Source: Paludibacterium purpuratum (lineage in GTDB: Bacteria > Pseudomonadota > Gammaproteobacteria > Burkholderiales > Chromobacteriaceae). Taken from it: DNA of 64,000 nucleotides. Shown one piece after another: positions 51,611-60,511 of the stretch (position 1 is the stretch's first letter; every line of letters begins with the position of its first letter). Below the pieces are notes generated by a model, which saw only the letters and a list, made by a program, of their open reading frames with translations, was not told where the DNA came from and did not search any database. The position numbers and the translations under genes were made by a program. Location: the NCBI RefSeq assembly GCF_004363805.1, contig NZ_SNZP01000001.1, forward strand, positions 292,690 to 356,689. Direction: 5' to 3'.

Positions 51611-51757
51611 TCCGTTTTCTCTTCGTCCAATGGATAAAGAAAACCCCGGAATCCCCGCGTCCTTATACTCGACACGTTCATCCGGGGTCTTCAGTTTTGC
51701 TACAAAACGATCAGTAAGATGGGTCTCATCGTTCGTCACTGGGATCGAGCGATACAA
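51542..51757 (-). pseudogene. Integrase N-terminal fragment (DUF4102-type tyrosine recombinase)
   Basis: 71-codon frame. The segment HLTDRFVAKLKTPDERVEYK then DAGIPGFSLSIG is the arm-binding start of phage/island integrases; after ~residue 43 the similarity stops. No catalytic Arg-His-Arg-Tyr domain is present. Begins 40 bp from the rlmD-side att core, the normal place for an integrase. Confidence 0.8.
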
Positions 51758-51774
51758 ACATCATCTAAAGCAGG

Positions 51775-53319
51775 CTACTGTTCGTCCTTCTCCGCGCTAC
51801 GCGAGTCGTAGTAGTCCTTATTCGCCAGATAGTGCTGATAGCGCGCTTCCTTTTTGGCTGCGCTCTCGGCCAGTATGCGCGCCTTCTCGTCCGCTTCGGC
51901 CTTTTTACGGGCTTCCTTGGCGGCCTTGTTGGCGGCGATGCGGGCGGCCTCAAGCGCTTCCTCGGCGGCGATTTCCTCGCGACTCTTGCCCGGGCCGGTT
52001 TTCTCGAACCAGGCCACCGATTCGACGTGCGCGGTGTGCGGGAACATATTGATGATGCCGGCGGCTTTCAGGGTGTAGCCCTTGGTATTCACCAGGATGT
52101 TGGCGTCGCGCGCCAGTGTGGCCGGGTTGCAGGAGACGTAGACCAGGCGCTGGGGCGCGGTGTCGTCGTTGAGTGCCTTGCAAAGCTGTACCGCGCCGTC
52201 GCGCGGCGGGTCGATCAACATCTTGTCGAACTTGCCCAGCGCCGCGAAGCTCTCTTCGGTGACTTCGAACAGATTGGCCATTTCATAGCTGACACGGTGT
52301 TGCAGACCGTTGTGCGCGGCGTTTTCCTCTGCGCGGCGCACCAGCGGCAGGCTACCCTCCATGCCGTGCACTTCGGCGCCGGAACGGGCGATCGGCAAGG
52401 TGAAGTTGCCGATGCCGCAGAACATGTCGGCGATGCGCTCGCCAGGCTGCGGGTCGAGCAGACCCAGCGCGCGCTTGACCATGATGGCGTTGATCTGCGG
52501 GTTGACCTGGGTGAATTCGGTCGGGTTGTAAGGCATCTCGACGTTGAATTCCGCCAGGCGGTAAGTCAGGCGCGGCGCGGTCAGCGGGTAGAACGGATAA
52601 CAAGTCTCCGGGCCTTTGGGCTGCAGCCACAGTTGCAGCGGGCGCGGGCCTGCGTGACGATCGGCGAAGGCGCGCAGCAAGTCTTCGTCGGCGGTGCTGA
52701 TGGCATCCATATTGCGTAGCACCAGGACGTCGACGTTCTCGCCCACGGCCAGCTCGACTTGCGGCATGCGTTCGCGGATCGACAATTGGGCGATCAGCGC
52801 GCGTAGCGGCAGCAGTAGTGCCGAGATGTGCGGCGGCAGGATATGGCATTCGCTCATATCGGCGATGTAGCTGGAACGCTTTTCATGGAAGCCGACCAGC
52901 ACGCAACCCTTGCGTGCCACCCAGCGCGCCGATAGGCGGGCGCGGTGGCGATATCCCCAGGCCGGCCCGGCGATCGGGGTCAGCATGCGCTCCGCCTTGA
53001 CCTTGCCGATATGCTGCAGGTTGTCTTCCAGCACGCGCTGCTTGATGGCCACCTGGGCGGAGAAATCGACGTGTTGCATCGAGCAACCGCCGCAAGTGTT
53101 GTAATGCGGGCAGCGTGGCGTGGTACGGATGAAACTTTCTTTTAACACCGATACCGTGTCGGCGTTTTCGAATGTGGGTTTTTTACGATAGGAGCGGTAT
53201 ATTACCCGTTCATATGGTAGTGCGCCGTCGATAAAAATTGTTTTGCCATCGACGTGAGCGACGCCATGCCCTTCATAGTCGAGCGACTCAACCAGGGCAA
53301 TCGTTTCGGACGGATTCAT
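51775..53319 (-). CDS. rlmD: 23S rRNA (uracil-1939-C5)-methyltransferase
   Basis: 514 residues from ATG 53319 ([20 protein letters not shown]). A TRAM domain (~5-60) is followed by the 4Fe-4S cysteines in [15 protein letters not shown] and SECHILP, the SAM site [16 protein letters not shown], and the catalytic Cys in [11 protein letters not shown]. The canonical fold ends at ~[12 protein letters not shown] further ~75 residues rich in Ala, Glu and Lys follow, ending [11 protein letters not shown]. This tail is where the islet inserted, and its last ~25 codons are thus probably supplied by the element. No terminator follows on this side. Confidence 0.95.
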   Translation of the reverse strand: MNPSETIALVESLDYEGHGVAHVDGKTIFIDGALPYERVIYRSYRKKPTFENADTVSVLKESFIRTTPRCPHYNTCGGCSMQHVDFSAQVAIKQRVLEDNLQHIGKVKAERMLTPIAGPAWGYRHRARLSARWVARKGCVLVGFHEKRSSYIADMSECHILPPHISALLLPLRALIAQLSIRERMPQVELAVGENVDVLVLRNMDAISTADEDLLRAFADRHAGPRPLQLWLQPKGPETCYPFYPLTAPRLTYRLAEFNVEMPYNPTEFTQVNPQINAIMVKRALGLLDPQPGERIADMFCGIGNFTLPIARSGAEVHGMEGSLPLVRRAEENAAHNGLQHRVSYEMANLFEVTEESFAALGKFDKMLIDPPRDGAVQLCKALNDDTAPQRLVYVSCNPATLARDANILVNTKGYTLKAAGIINMFPHTAHVESVAWFEKTGPGKSREEIAAEEALEAARIAANKAAKEARKKAEADEKARILAESAAKKEARYQHYLANKDYYDSRSAEKDEQ

Positions 53320-53445
53320 TGTTCGGAGCCAGATCAACGACTAAAGTGGCGATTTTCTCAAAAAGCGGCGCATTGCGCTGGTTTTTTTGTGAAGTCGACC
53401 AACGAGCAAGCGCGTGTGCGCGGATTCATCGGGGTGAAGGTCGGG

Positions 53446-54303
53446 ATGTCCAAGTTTGTAGCGAGTATTTTGCTGGCGACGATTTGCCTGACGGCACGTG
53501 CCGGTTTGCCTGAACCGGATGTGCTGGTGGTCGAGCATGGCCGCCAGGTGGTGATCAATGTGCCGCAGACGCGGTTGTTCCTGTACCAGGACGGCAAGCT
53601 CGTGAAATCCTGGCCGGTGGCGGTGGGCAAGATGCTGACCGGCACGCCGACCGGCAGCTTCGACATTACCGGCATTTACCATGACCCGACCTGGCACGTG
53701 CCCAAGTCGATCCAGGCGGAAATGCGCGCCCAGGGCAAGCCGGTGCTGACCGCCGTGCCGCCCGGCGACGACAATCCGCTGGGCAAGGTGTTCATCCGCT
53801 TCGGCGAGCCGGGGCTGGGGCTTGGCATGCACGGCACCAACGCGCCGGGCAGCGTGCCGGGGTTCCGTAGTCACGGCTGCGTGCGGCTGAAGAATCCGGA
53901 TGCGCTCGATTTGGCTGGACTGGTCAGCGTCGGCGACGCGGTCACGGTGGCTTATCAGGCGATTCTGCTCAATCAAGATCCAGCCGGAAATCTGTGGCTG
54001 ACGGCCTATCGCAATCCCTATGGCCACGACGATGTCTCGATGCCGTGGCTGGCTCAAGTGCTGCTCAAGTGGCAGCGCGATCACAAGGTGGCGATTTTCG
54101 GCCAGCGCGTCGACGAATCGCTGCATCTGCGCAACGGCAAGCCGGTGTGCCTGACATGCCAGGGATCGGCGCCGGATTACCGAAACGTCGGGCTGACGGT
54201 GTACCGCTGGTTGTCCAATCCGCCGGATAGCACGCTGCCGGGCGATAGTTCGGCATCGCAAGGTCGACCGCCGGCCAGCGAATCGTTGCCGCCGCAAATC
54301 TGA
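53446..54303 (+). CDS. L,D-transpeptidase (YkuD domain)
   Basis: 285 residues from ATG 53446, with an AAGG site. Signal peptide ASILLATICLTARA. YkuD core from ~35: VVINVPQTRLFLYQDGKLVK and the catalytic loop GFRSHGCVRLKNPDALDLAG, where SHGC-VR holds the nucleophilic Cys and base His. Acts in the periplasm to cross-link peptidoglycan 3-3 or attach proteins. The C-terminal ~90 residues contain a CLTC pair and a Pro/Ser-rich end. The frame continues upstream to 53254 but overlaps rlmD's start region. Confidence 0.92.
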   Translation: MSKFVASILLATICLTARAGLPEPDVLVVEHGRQVVINVPQTRLFLYQDGKLVKSWPVAVGKMLTGTPTGSFDITGIYHDPTWHVPKSIQAEMRAQGKPVLTAVPPGDDNPLGKVFIRFGEPGLGLGMHGTNAPGSVPGFRSHGCVRLKNPDALDLAGLVSVGDAVTVAYQAILLNQDPAGNLWLTAYRNPYGHDDVSMPWLAQVLLKWQRDHKVAIFGQRVDESLHLRNGKPVCLTCQGSAPDYRNVGLTVYRWLSNPPDSTLPGDSSASQGRPPASESLPPQI

Positions 54304-54356
54304 ATATCCATTTTTCATAGTAAAATCGTCGCTTTCCTTCTGATCGAGAATTGGCG

Positions 54357-55130
54357 ATGACCGCACTGAGCGAGCATGTAGGCGATTTGTCGGCCTGGGC
54401 GCTGTCGCGCGAATATGCGCCCGGCCAAACGGTGGGGCCGCATGCACATGCCGAGGGGCAACTCATCGTGTCGATCGGCGGAGCGATGTCGCTGCAGTGC
54501 GGCGATCGCTTGTGGCTGCTGCCGCCGCAGCGCGGCGTATGGATGCCGCCGGGCAGGGTGCATTGCATGCGTGCCCGAGGTGCGGTGTCGTTACGCACGC
54601 TGTATGTGATGCCGGATTCGCGTTATCTGGCGCGTTTGCCGACCGAGCCGCGCGCCTTGACGGTGTCGGCGCTGTTGCGCGAACTGATCCTGCGTTTGGT
54701 GCGCACCGAGCGGGTGCGCTGTTCGGACGAGCGCGAGCAGCGGGTGATGCAATTGCTGGTGGACGAACTGTCCTGGTCGGACGACCTCGGTTTGCCGATG
54801 CCGGTCGATGCGGACGAACGCTTGAGCCGAGTGTGCCTGCAGTTGGTCGCCGATCCGGCCGACGGTCGCGACCTGGAGACGCTGGGCGTGGCGGTGGGGG
54901 CGTCGGGGCGCACGCTGTCGCGGTTGTTCGCCGACGAACTGGGCATGTCGTATCAACTCTGGCGCCAGCATCTGAGCGTGATGACGGCTTTGCCGCGCCT
55001 GGCGGCCGGCGAACCGGTGAGCGTGGTGGCGCTCGACCTCGGCTACGATAATCCTGGCGCTTTTGCCGCCATGTTCCGCCGCTTGATGCAGCAGGCGCCG
55101 TCCGAATATGCCCGGCAGTTCGCCGGTTGA
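54357..55130 (+). CDS. AraC family regulator with cupin sensor
   Basis: 257 residues. The cupin part spans ~15-95 (GQTVGPHAHAEGQLIVSIGG). The two helix-turn-helix motifs follow at ~175-255 (LETLGVAVGASGRTLSRLFA, and VVALDLGYDNPGAFAAMFRR). Followed after ~105 bp by an EamA exporter and an MFS exporter on the same strand; it is the likely regulator of them. TTG 54351 could add two residues. Confidence 0.9.
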   Translation: MTALSEHVGDLSAWALSREYAPGQTVGPHAHAEGQLIVSIGGAMSLQCGDRLWLLPPQRGVWMPPGRVHCMRARGAVSLRTLYVMPDSRYLARLPTEPRALTVSALLRELILRLVRTERVRCSDEREQRVMQLLVDELSWSDDLGLPMPVDADERLSRVCLQLVADPADGRDLETLGVAVGASGRTLSRLFADELGMSYQLWRQHLSVMTALPRLAAGEPVSVVALDLGYDNPGAFAAMFRRLMQQAPSEYARQFAG

Positions 55131-55234
55131 TGCGATGTTGTCCGGTTCGCCGCCGTGCCTGTCGGTTTGTCGGCGGCGCGGCGTTGGCGACATGTCTAGC
55201 ATGACAGCCATTCCTGTTTTTGAAAGGCGTGTCG

Positions 55235-56146
55235 ATGGACAGGCGCTATCTTGCCGCGCTGGTCGCGGCGACTTTTTTGTTCGGTTCCACCTTTCCTGCC
55301 AGCAAGCTGGTGTTGACCCAGGTCGGCCCGTTGTGGACGGCGGCCATGCGCTTTGCTTGCGCAACGTTGTCGCTGCTGCCGCTGGTGTGCTGGCAGCGAC
55401 GGCGGGCGCCTTTGGCCGGTCGTTTGCCGCTGGGGCGTCTGGCCTTGATTGGCGCGCTGCAGACCGCGGGGTCGATGGGCTTCCTCAACTTGGGGTTGCG
55501 ACATACCGCTGCGCCGCGTGCGGCGATTTTGATGGCGTGCACGCCGTTATTGGTCGCGCTGCTGTCGCGATTGTGGCTCAAGACGCCGATTCGGCCGCTG
55601 GCCTGGACAGGATTGGGGTTGGCCTTGTGCGGGGTGGTGCTGTGTGTCAGTCCTGGCGGATTGGCGGCGCCGCAGGCTGGCGATCTGCTGGTGCTGGGCG
55701 GCGCGTTGTGCTGGGCGGTGGCGACGCTGGTGATCAAGCGCATGCCGGTGGTGCTGGACATCTGGCGTCTATCGTTTTGGCAGATGTTGTTCGGTTCGCT
55801 GCTGTTGGCCGGCCTGGCGCGATGGCAGGGCGAGCCGATGCATTGGCCGCACGCCGCGGCGCTGGCGGCGTTTGTCTGGTTGGCGCTGCCCGCCACCACC
55901 GGCGCCATGGCGTTGTGGTTCCTGGCCCTGCAGTGGGGCGGCGCGGTACGCACCAGCGGATTCTTGTTCCTGTCGCCGCTGTTCGCCACCTTGTTGTCCT
56001 GGTGGCTGTTCGGCCGGCCGTTGTCTTGGCCGGAAGCAGCGGGCGGCGTGCTGGTCGGCGCGGGGCTGTATGCCCTGGCCCGCGGGGCGGAGGCGCCGGC
56101 CGAGATCACTTTTGTTTCGAGGTGTGCCCATGTCGCTTGTGACTGA
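55235..56146 (+). CDS. EamA/DMT superfamily transporter
   Basis: 303 residues from ATG 55235 with AAAGG upstream. Ten hydrophobic helices in two EamA repeats, opening ALVAATFLFGSTFPASKLVL. Overlaps the next MFS gene by 17 bp, so co-translated. Substrate unknown. Confidence 0.87.
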   Translation: MDRRYLAALVAATFLFGSTFPASKLVLTQVGPLWTAAMRFACATLSLLPLVCWQRRRAPLAGRLPLGRLALIGALQTAGSMGFLNLGLRHTAAPRAAILMACTPLLVALLSRLWLKTPIRPLAWTGLGLALCGVVLCVSPGGLAAPQAGDLLVLGGALCWAVATLVIKRMPVVLDIWRLSFWQMLFGSLLLAGLARWQGEPMHWPHAAALAAFVWLALPATTGAMALWFLALQWGGAVRTSGFLFLSPLFATLLSWWLFGRPLSWPEAAGGVLVGAGLYALARGAEAPAEITFVSRCAHVACD

Positions 56147-57332
56147 ACGTGCGCCGTTGGCGATGACCCCGGCGCAGCGCGGCCGGGGTATTTTGCCGCT
56201 GGCGTGCCTGGTGGTATTTATGGCGCAGATGGCGACGACCGTGTATCTGCCGTCGCTGCCGGAGGTGGCGCGCGATTTGGCGCTGCGGCAAAGCCAAGTC
56301 GAGCTGTCGATTTCCTTGTTCGTGCTCGCGGCGGCGCTGCCGCTGCTATTCTGGGGGCGAGCCGCCGACGCTTACGGGCGGCGCGCGCCGCTGCTGGGCT
56401 CGCTGGCGCTGTTCCTGCTCAGTAGCCTGGGGCTGGCGTTCTGCACCACGTTGACACAGTTACTGTGTCTGCGCGTCGTGCAGGGCATGGCGGCCGGCGG
56501 AGCGACCATCGTCGGCCGCATTCTGGTGCGCGATTATTGGCAGGGCAACGAGCTGGCGCGGCGTTTGTCGCTCTTGTCGATGGCCTTTATTTGCGCGTTG
56601 GGCGGCGGGCAGTTCGTCGGCGGCTTGATCGCGCGCTATGCCCACTGGCCGCTGGGGTTCGGCTTGATGGCTCTGGTAGCGCTGTTGGCACTGGGCTTGA
56701 CGTTGGCGGTGCCAATCGAGCCGGTCGCAACGGCCAAGGCCGATGCCGGTTGGCACGCGGTGCGCTGCCTGCTTGCGCGCCGCCGTTATGTGCTGCCAGC
56801 CTGTGTCGGCGGATTGGGGTATGCGGTGTTGGTGACGCTGCAAGAGTCGAGTCCGTTTGTGTTCCGCCACGATTTTTCGCTCGGCGCGGCAGCGTTCGGT
56901 AGTCTAGGGCTGCTGTTTGCCCTGAGCTATCTGGCGGGTTCGCTGCGCGTGCATCGCCAGGCGCTGCGATTGGGCGCGCCGCGGCTGCTGGTTCGCGGTG
57001 CCCTGCAAGTCGGGTTGGCGGGGCTGGCGATCTGGTTGTTGATGGGTGTCTGGCATGCGCCGGGCCTGGTCGGTCTGCTGCTGTTTGTGCTGTTGTATGG
57101 CTTGGCGGTTTTCGGCCAGGCGGTGCTGTTTCCCAATAGCATGGCGTTGGCGGTGGACGAGGGGCGCGATCAAGGCGGCATGGCGATGGCCTTGTGCGGC
57201 TTCCTGCAGCAGATGCTGGCCGGCGCCGCCGGCATGCTGGCACTGGTACTGCCGCATGGCGCCGGCTGGGCCGTGGCGGTGTGCTGCCTGGGGCTGGCGA
57301 CTTGGTGGTTGGCGCGTTTGGCCGTTAAGTGA
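56130..57332 (+). CDS. Bcr/CflA-type MFS efflux transporter
   Basis: 400 residues, 12 helices. LPSLPEVARDLALRQSQVEL and FWGRAADAYGRRAPLLGSLA (motif A) match the Bcr/CflA drug-resistance family; LRVVQGMAAGGATIVGRILV (motif C region) as well. Coupled to the EamA gene; perhaps a two-pump efflux operon under the AraC protein upstream. Confidence 0.88.
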   Translation: MSLVTERAPLAMTPAQRGRGILPLACLVVFMAQMATTVYLPSLPEVARDLALRQSQVELSISLFVLAAALPLLFWGRAADAYGRRAPLLGSLALFLLSSLGLAFCTTLTQLLCLRVVQGMAAGGATIVGRILVRDYWQGNELARRLSLLSMAFICALGGGQFVGGLIARYAHWPLGFGLMALVALLALGLTLAVPIEPVATAKADAGWHAVRCLLARRRYVLPACVGGLGYAVLVTLQESSPFVFRHDFSLGAAAFGSLGLLFALSYLAGSLRVHRQALRLGAPRLLVRGALQVGLAGLAIWLLMGVWHAPGLVGLLLFVLLYGLAVFGQAVLFPNSMALAVDEGRDQGGMAMALCGFLQQMLAGAAGMLALVLPHGAGWAVAVCCLGLATWWLARLAVK

Positions 57333-57333
57333 T

Positions 57334-57363
57334 TTGCGGGGCCTTTTGCCAACAGCGTACAAT
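57334..57363 (+). promoter_or_regulatory. Probable gltX promoter
   Basis: TTGCGG (57334-57339), 18-bp spacer, TACAAT (57358-57363), 33 bp before gltX. Confidence 0.5.
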
Positions 57364-57395
57364 ATGCGTTTATTTTTCCCTGCTGGACCCGACTC

Positions 57396-58781
57396 ATGAT
57401 CCGTACCCGTTTCGCTCCGAGCCCGACCGGTTTTCTGCATATCGGCGGCGTGCGCACCGCACTGTTTTCCTGGGCCTATGCCCGCAAGCACCAAGGGGTG
57501 TTTGTGCTGCGCATCGAAGATACCGACCTGGAGCGTTCCACCCCGGAGTCGGTGAAGGCGATTCTCGACGGCATGCATTGGGTCGGGCTGGATTACGATG
57601 AAGGCCCGTTCTATCAGACGCACCGCTTCGACCGCTACAAGGCGGTGATCCAGCAGTTGCTGGCAGACGGTCACGCTTACCTTTGCTATTGCAGCAAGGA
57701 GGAGTTGGAGACCATGCGCGCCGAGCAGGAGGCTCGCGGCGAGAAACCGCGTTACGACCGCCGCTGGCGTCCCGAAGCCGGCAAGACACTGCCGCCGGTG
57801 CCGCAAGGTATCGAGCCGGTCGTGCGCTTCAAGACCCCGCTGACCGGTGTCGTTGCTTGGGACGATGCGGTCAAGGGCCGGATCGAGATCGGCAACCAGG
57901 AACTGGACGATCTGATCATCGCCCGGCCGGACGGCAGCCCGACTTACAACTTCTGCGTCGTGGTGGACGACTGGGACATGCAGATCACCCATGTCATCCG
58001 CGGCGACGACCATGTCAACAATACCCCGCGCCAGATCAACATCCTGCAGGCGCTGGGCGCGCCGCTGCCGGTGTATGCCCATTTGCCGATGATCCTGAAT
58101 GAGGATGGGCAGAAGATGTCCAAGCGCCGCGATGCGGTCAGCGTGGTCGACTATGCCGACAAAGGCATCCTGCCCGAGGCTTTGCTCAATTATCTGGCAC
58201 GGCTGGGTTGGGGGCACGGCGACGACGAGTTCTTCGATATGCCGCAGTTCATCGAGTGGTTCGATCTGCAGGACGTCAGCGCCTCGGCCTCGCGTTTCGA
58301 CGGCGAAAAGCTGCTGTGGCTCAACGCTCAGCACATCAAGTGTGCCGACTTGCAGCGGCTGGCCGATCTGGTGGCGCCGCGCCTCGCGGCCGAGGGAATC
58401 GCGCTCGCCGACGGCCCGGCGTTGACCGAGGTGTTGTCGCTCACGCGCGAGCGGGTACAGGATCTGAACGCGCTCGCGCGCGAGGCCGATTACTTCTACC
58501 GCAAGCGCGAGGCTGCCGACGAGGACGTGGCCAAACACCTGTCCGACGAATCGCGTGCGCGCATGGCGCGCTTCGCCGAGCGTCTGGCGGCGCTGCCGAC
58601 TTGGACCGCCGAGTCGATTCACGAACTGTTCAAGCCGTTCTGCGCCGATGAGGGCATCAAGATGGGGCTGCTGGGCATGCCGCTGCGGGTGCTGGTGTGC
58701 GGTACCGCCCAGACGCCGTCGGTGGATGCGGTGTTGGCGTTGATCGGCAAGGACGAAGTGCTTCGGCGCATGAAGGGCTGA
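57396..58781 (+). CDS. gltX: Glutamyl-tRNA synthetase
   Basis: 461 residues, class I synthetase charging tRNA-Glu. HIGH-type motif [16 protein letters not shown] (~11-26), Zn-site region [20 protein letters not shown] with a partial cysteine set (CYC only), and the KMSKR motif [13 protein letters not shown] (~237). The C-terminal anticodon domain is complete. Length as usual for bacterial GltX. Confidence 0.96.
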   Translation: MIRTRFAPSPTGFLHIGGVRTALFSWAYARKHQGVFVLRIEDTDLERSTPESVKAILDGMHWVGLDYDEGPFYQTHRFDRYKAVIQQLLADGHAYLCYCSKEELETMRAEQEARGEKPRYDRRWRPEAGKTLPPVPQGIEPVVRFKTPLTGVVAWDDAVKGRIEIGNQELDDLIIARPDGSPTYNFCVVVDDWDMQITHVIRGDDHVNNTPRQINILQALGAPLPVYAHLPMILNEDGQKMSKRRDAVSVVDYADKGILPEALLNYLARLGWGHGDDEFFDMPQFIEWFDLQDVSASASRFDGEKLLWLNAQHIKCADLQRLADLVAPRLAAEGIALADGPALTEVLSLTRERVQDLNALAREADYFYRKREAADEDVAKHLSDESRARMARFAERLAALPTWTAESIHELFKPFCADEGIKMGLLGMPLRVLVCGTAQTPSVDAVLALIGKDEVLRRMKG

Positions 58782-58806
58782 CTTTGTAAATTTATCCGGG
58801 GGAAGC

Positions 58807-59733
58807 ATGACCCGGTCGGAGGATGGACCTTTAAACATGCAAACCCCGGATATTCTCCAGGCCCTACTGGTTGTCGTGCTGTGGGGCTTCAACTTCGTGG
58901 TGATCAAATGGGGCGTCGCGGACGTGCCGCCGCTCCTTTTGGGTTGCCTACGTTTTTCGCTGTTGGCGCTGGGCGGTCTTTTTTGGGTGGCGCGTCCGCG
59001 CCTGCCTTGGCGCTGGGTGGCGCTCTATGGCCTGACGGTGGGTTTCGGTCAGTTCGCCGGTCTGTTCTGCGCCATCAAATTCGGCATGCCGGCCGGCTTG
59101 GCCTCGGTGGTGCTGCAATCCCAAGCATTTTTCACCATGCTGCTCGCCGCTCTGTTCCTGCGCGAGCATTGGCGTCCGGCCCAACTGGCCGGACTGCTGC
59201 TTGCCGCGGGCGGGCTGGCGCTGATCGGCCTGGCGCGCGGCGGCAATATGACGCTGATCGGCTTCGTGTTGACCTTGCTGGCCGCGAGTAGTTGGGCGCT
59301 GTCGAACGTGGTGGTGCGTGCCATGGTACGGCACGGACTGCAGATCGAGCCCTTGGGCTTGGTGGTATGGTCCGGCCTGGCGCCACCACTGCCGTTTCTG
59401 GCGCTGTCGCTGTGGCTGGAGGGCGGGGCGCGCGACTGGCATGCCCTGACGCATTTCTCTTGGGGATCGTTGGCGGCCGTCGCTTATCTGGCTTTTGCCG
59501 CATCGATGCTCGGTTACGGTATCTGGAGCCGCTTGCTGTCTCGCTATCCGGCCAACTCGGTGGCGCCGTTCTCGCTATTGGTGCCGTTGGTGGCGCTGTT
59601 GTGCTCGACGGTATTGCTGGGCGAGCAGCTGACGGCCATTCAGATGCTGGGCAGCGTGCTGTTGTTGTCAGGGCTGTTGGTCAACCTTTTTGGGCCAAAA
59701 TTGTTGAATTCTTTGTTAAAACAGAGCAGTTAA
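58807..59733 (+). CDS. EamA/DMT superfamily transporter
   Basis: 308 residues from ATG 58807 behind GGGGGAAG; ATG 58837 is an alternative start that removes a short polar lead. Ten helices, two EamA repeats, opening LLVVVLWGFNFVVIKWGVAD; resembles O-acetylserine/cysteine exporter-type members (EamA of E. coli). Substrate inferred only from family. Starts 25 bp after gltX. Confidence 0.87.
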   Translation: MTRSEDGPLNMQTPDILQALLVVVLWGFNFVVIKWGVADVPPLLLGCLRFSLLALGGLFWVARPRLPWRWVALYGLTVGFGQFAGLFCAIKFGMPAGLASVVLQSQAFFTMLLAALFLREHWRPAQLAGLLLAAGGLALIGLARGGNMTLIGFVLTLLAASSWALSNVVVRAMVRHGLQIEPLGLVVWSGLAPPLPFLALSLWLEGGARDWHALTHFSWGSLAAVAYLAFAASMLGYGIWSRLLSRYPANSVAPFSLLVPLVALLCSTVLLGEQLTAIQMLGSVLLLSGLLVNLFGPKLLNSLLKQSS

Positions 59734-59832
59734 GATTCTTATGCTCAAGTTTTTCTTTAATAGGTCGATGTAGCGGTTGACGTTGGCTGGTAATGGTTCA
59801 TACCATTCGAAATATTACAAATGGGGTCTGAC

Positions 59833-60501
59833 ATGAGAAATACCTATAAAACCATCCCGCTGCTACTGTTGCTGACGGCTTGTGCCCATGCCGATAACCC
59901 TCAAGTCATGACACCCCCCGCTCCCGAACCGGTCGTTGCCGCGGCGCCTGCCCCCGCACCCATGGCGCAAGTGGATGCCCGTACCGGCGTTGGCTTCGTC
60001 GGCGCGGGTATCGAACCGGAGGCACCGAAGGTGGTGGTTAAGGAAGTCGACCCCTATCAACCGATCAAGATCCGAGTGACGGGGCAGGGCACGGTGCCGG
60101 TATCCAAGGCGCTGTCCGCCTCGCAACGCAAGCTGCTGTCGATTCGCGCCGCCAAGCTCGATGCTTTCCGCGCTATCGCCGAGCAGGTGCAAGGGATGAA
60201 GTTGGTGGGCAATAGCTCGGTGGCGAACATGGTGTCCGTCAGCGATAGCTTCCGTACTTATGTCGATGCCTATCTGCGCGGTGTGAACATCGTGTCGTCG
60301 TCGATGCAATCCGACGGCACCAGCGAGGTGGTGGCCGAGATCGTGCTCGACAAGGATTTCTACCTGCAGTTTAAGTCGGCGCTCAGCCAGACCGGCAGTG
60401 TGATGAAGGCCGCGCAGCAAAACGGTGCGCAAGGCGTTCAGTGCGGCACGGATAATTGTGCGTCCGCGCGTTACGGCAGCAACTTCTATAACGCCCAATA
60501 A
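59833..60501 (+). CDS. flgP: LPP20-family flagellar lipoprotein FlgP
   Basis: 222 residues. Lipoprotein signal LLLLLTACAH (Cys ~17), a Pro/Ala-rich linker, then the LPP20/FlgP domain (IRAAKLDAFRAIAEQVQGMK and FRTYVDAYLRGVNIVSSSMQ). FlgP forms an outer-membrane-associated flagellar disc in Vibrio and Campylobacter. Upstream, AATGGT/ACCATT palindrome arms at 59792-59807 and TTGACG at 59777 suggest a regulated promoter. Its partner flgT follows 10 bp later. Confidence 0.85.
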   Translation: MRNTYKTIPLLLLLTACAHADNPQVMTPPAPEPVVAAAPAPAPMAQVDARTGVGFVGAGIEPEAPKVVVKEVDPYQPIKIRVTGQGTVPVSKALSASQRKLLSIRAAKLDAFRAIAEQVQGMKLVGNSSVANMVSVSDSFRTYVDAYLRGVNIVSSSMQSDGTSEVVAEIVLDKDFYLQFKSALSQTGSVMKAAQQNGAQGVQCGTDNCASARYGSNFYNAQ

Positions 60502-60511
60502 ACAGGATGCC

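Larger units (their letters stand above)
50503..51819. mobile_element. Decayed integrative islet at the 3' end of rlmD
   Basis: Bounded by identical 23-bp cores (50503-50525 and 51797-51819) whose first 15 bases are an inverted repeat CTACG/CGTAG, as in many integrase core sites. An integrase N-terminal stub starts 40 bp inside the rlmD-side core and reads inward. The cargo is one lipoprotein gene. Base composition is clearly AT-richer than the flanks. The element length between cores is 1294 bp, too small to move by itself. Confidence 0.82.

Noticed and set aside
56904..58907. Long antisense frame across gltX and the end of the MFS gene
   Set aside because: Crosses two well-supported genes and carries no recognisable domain.
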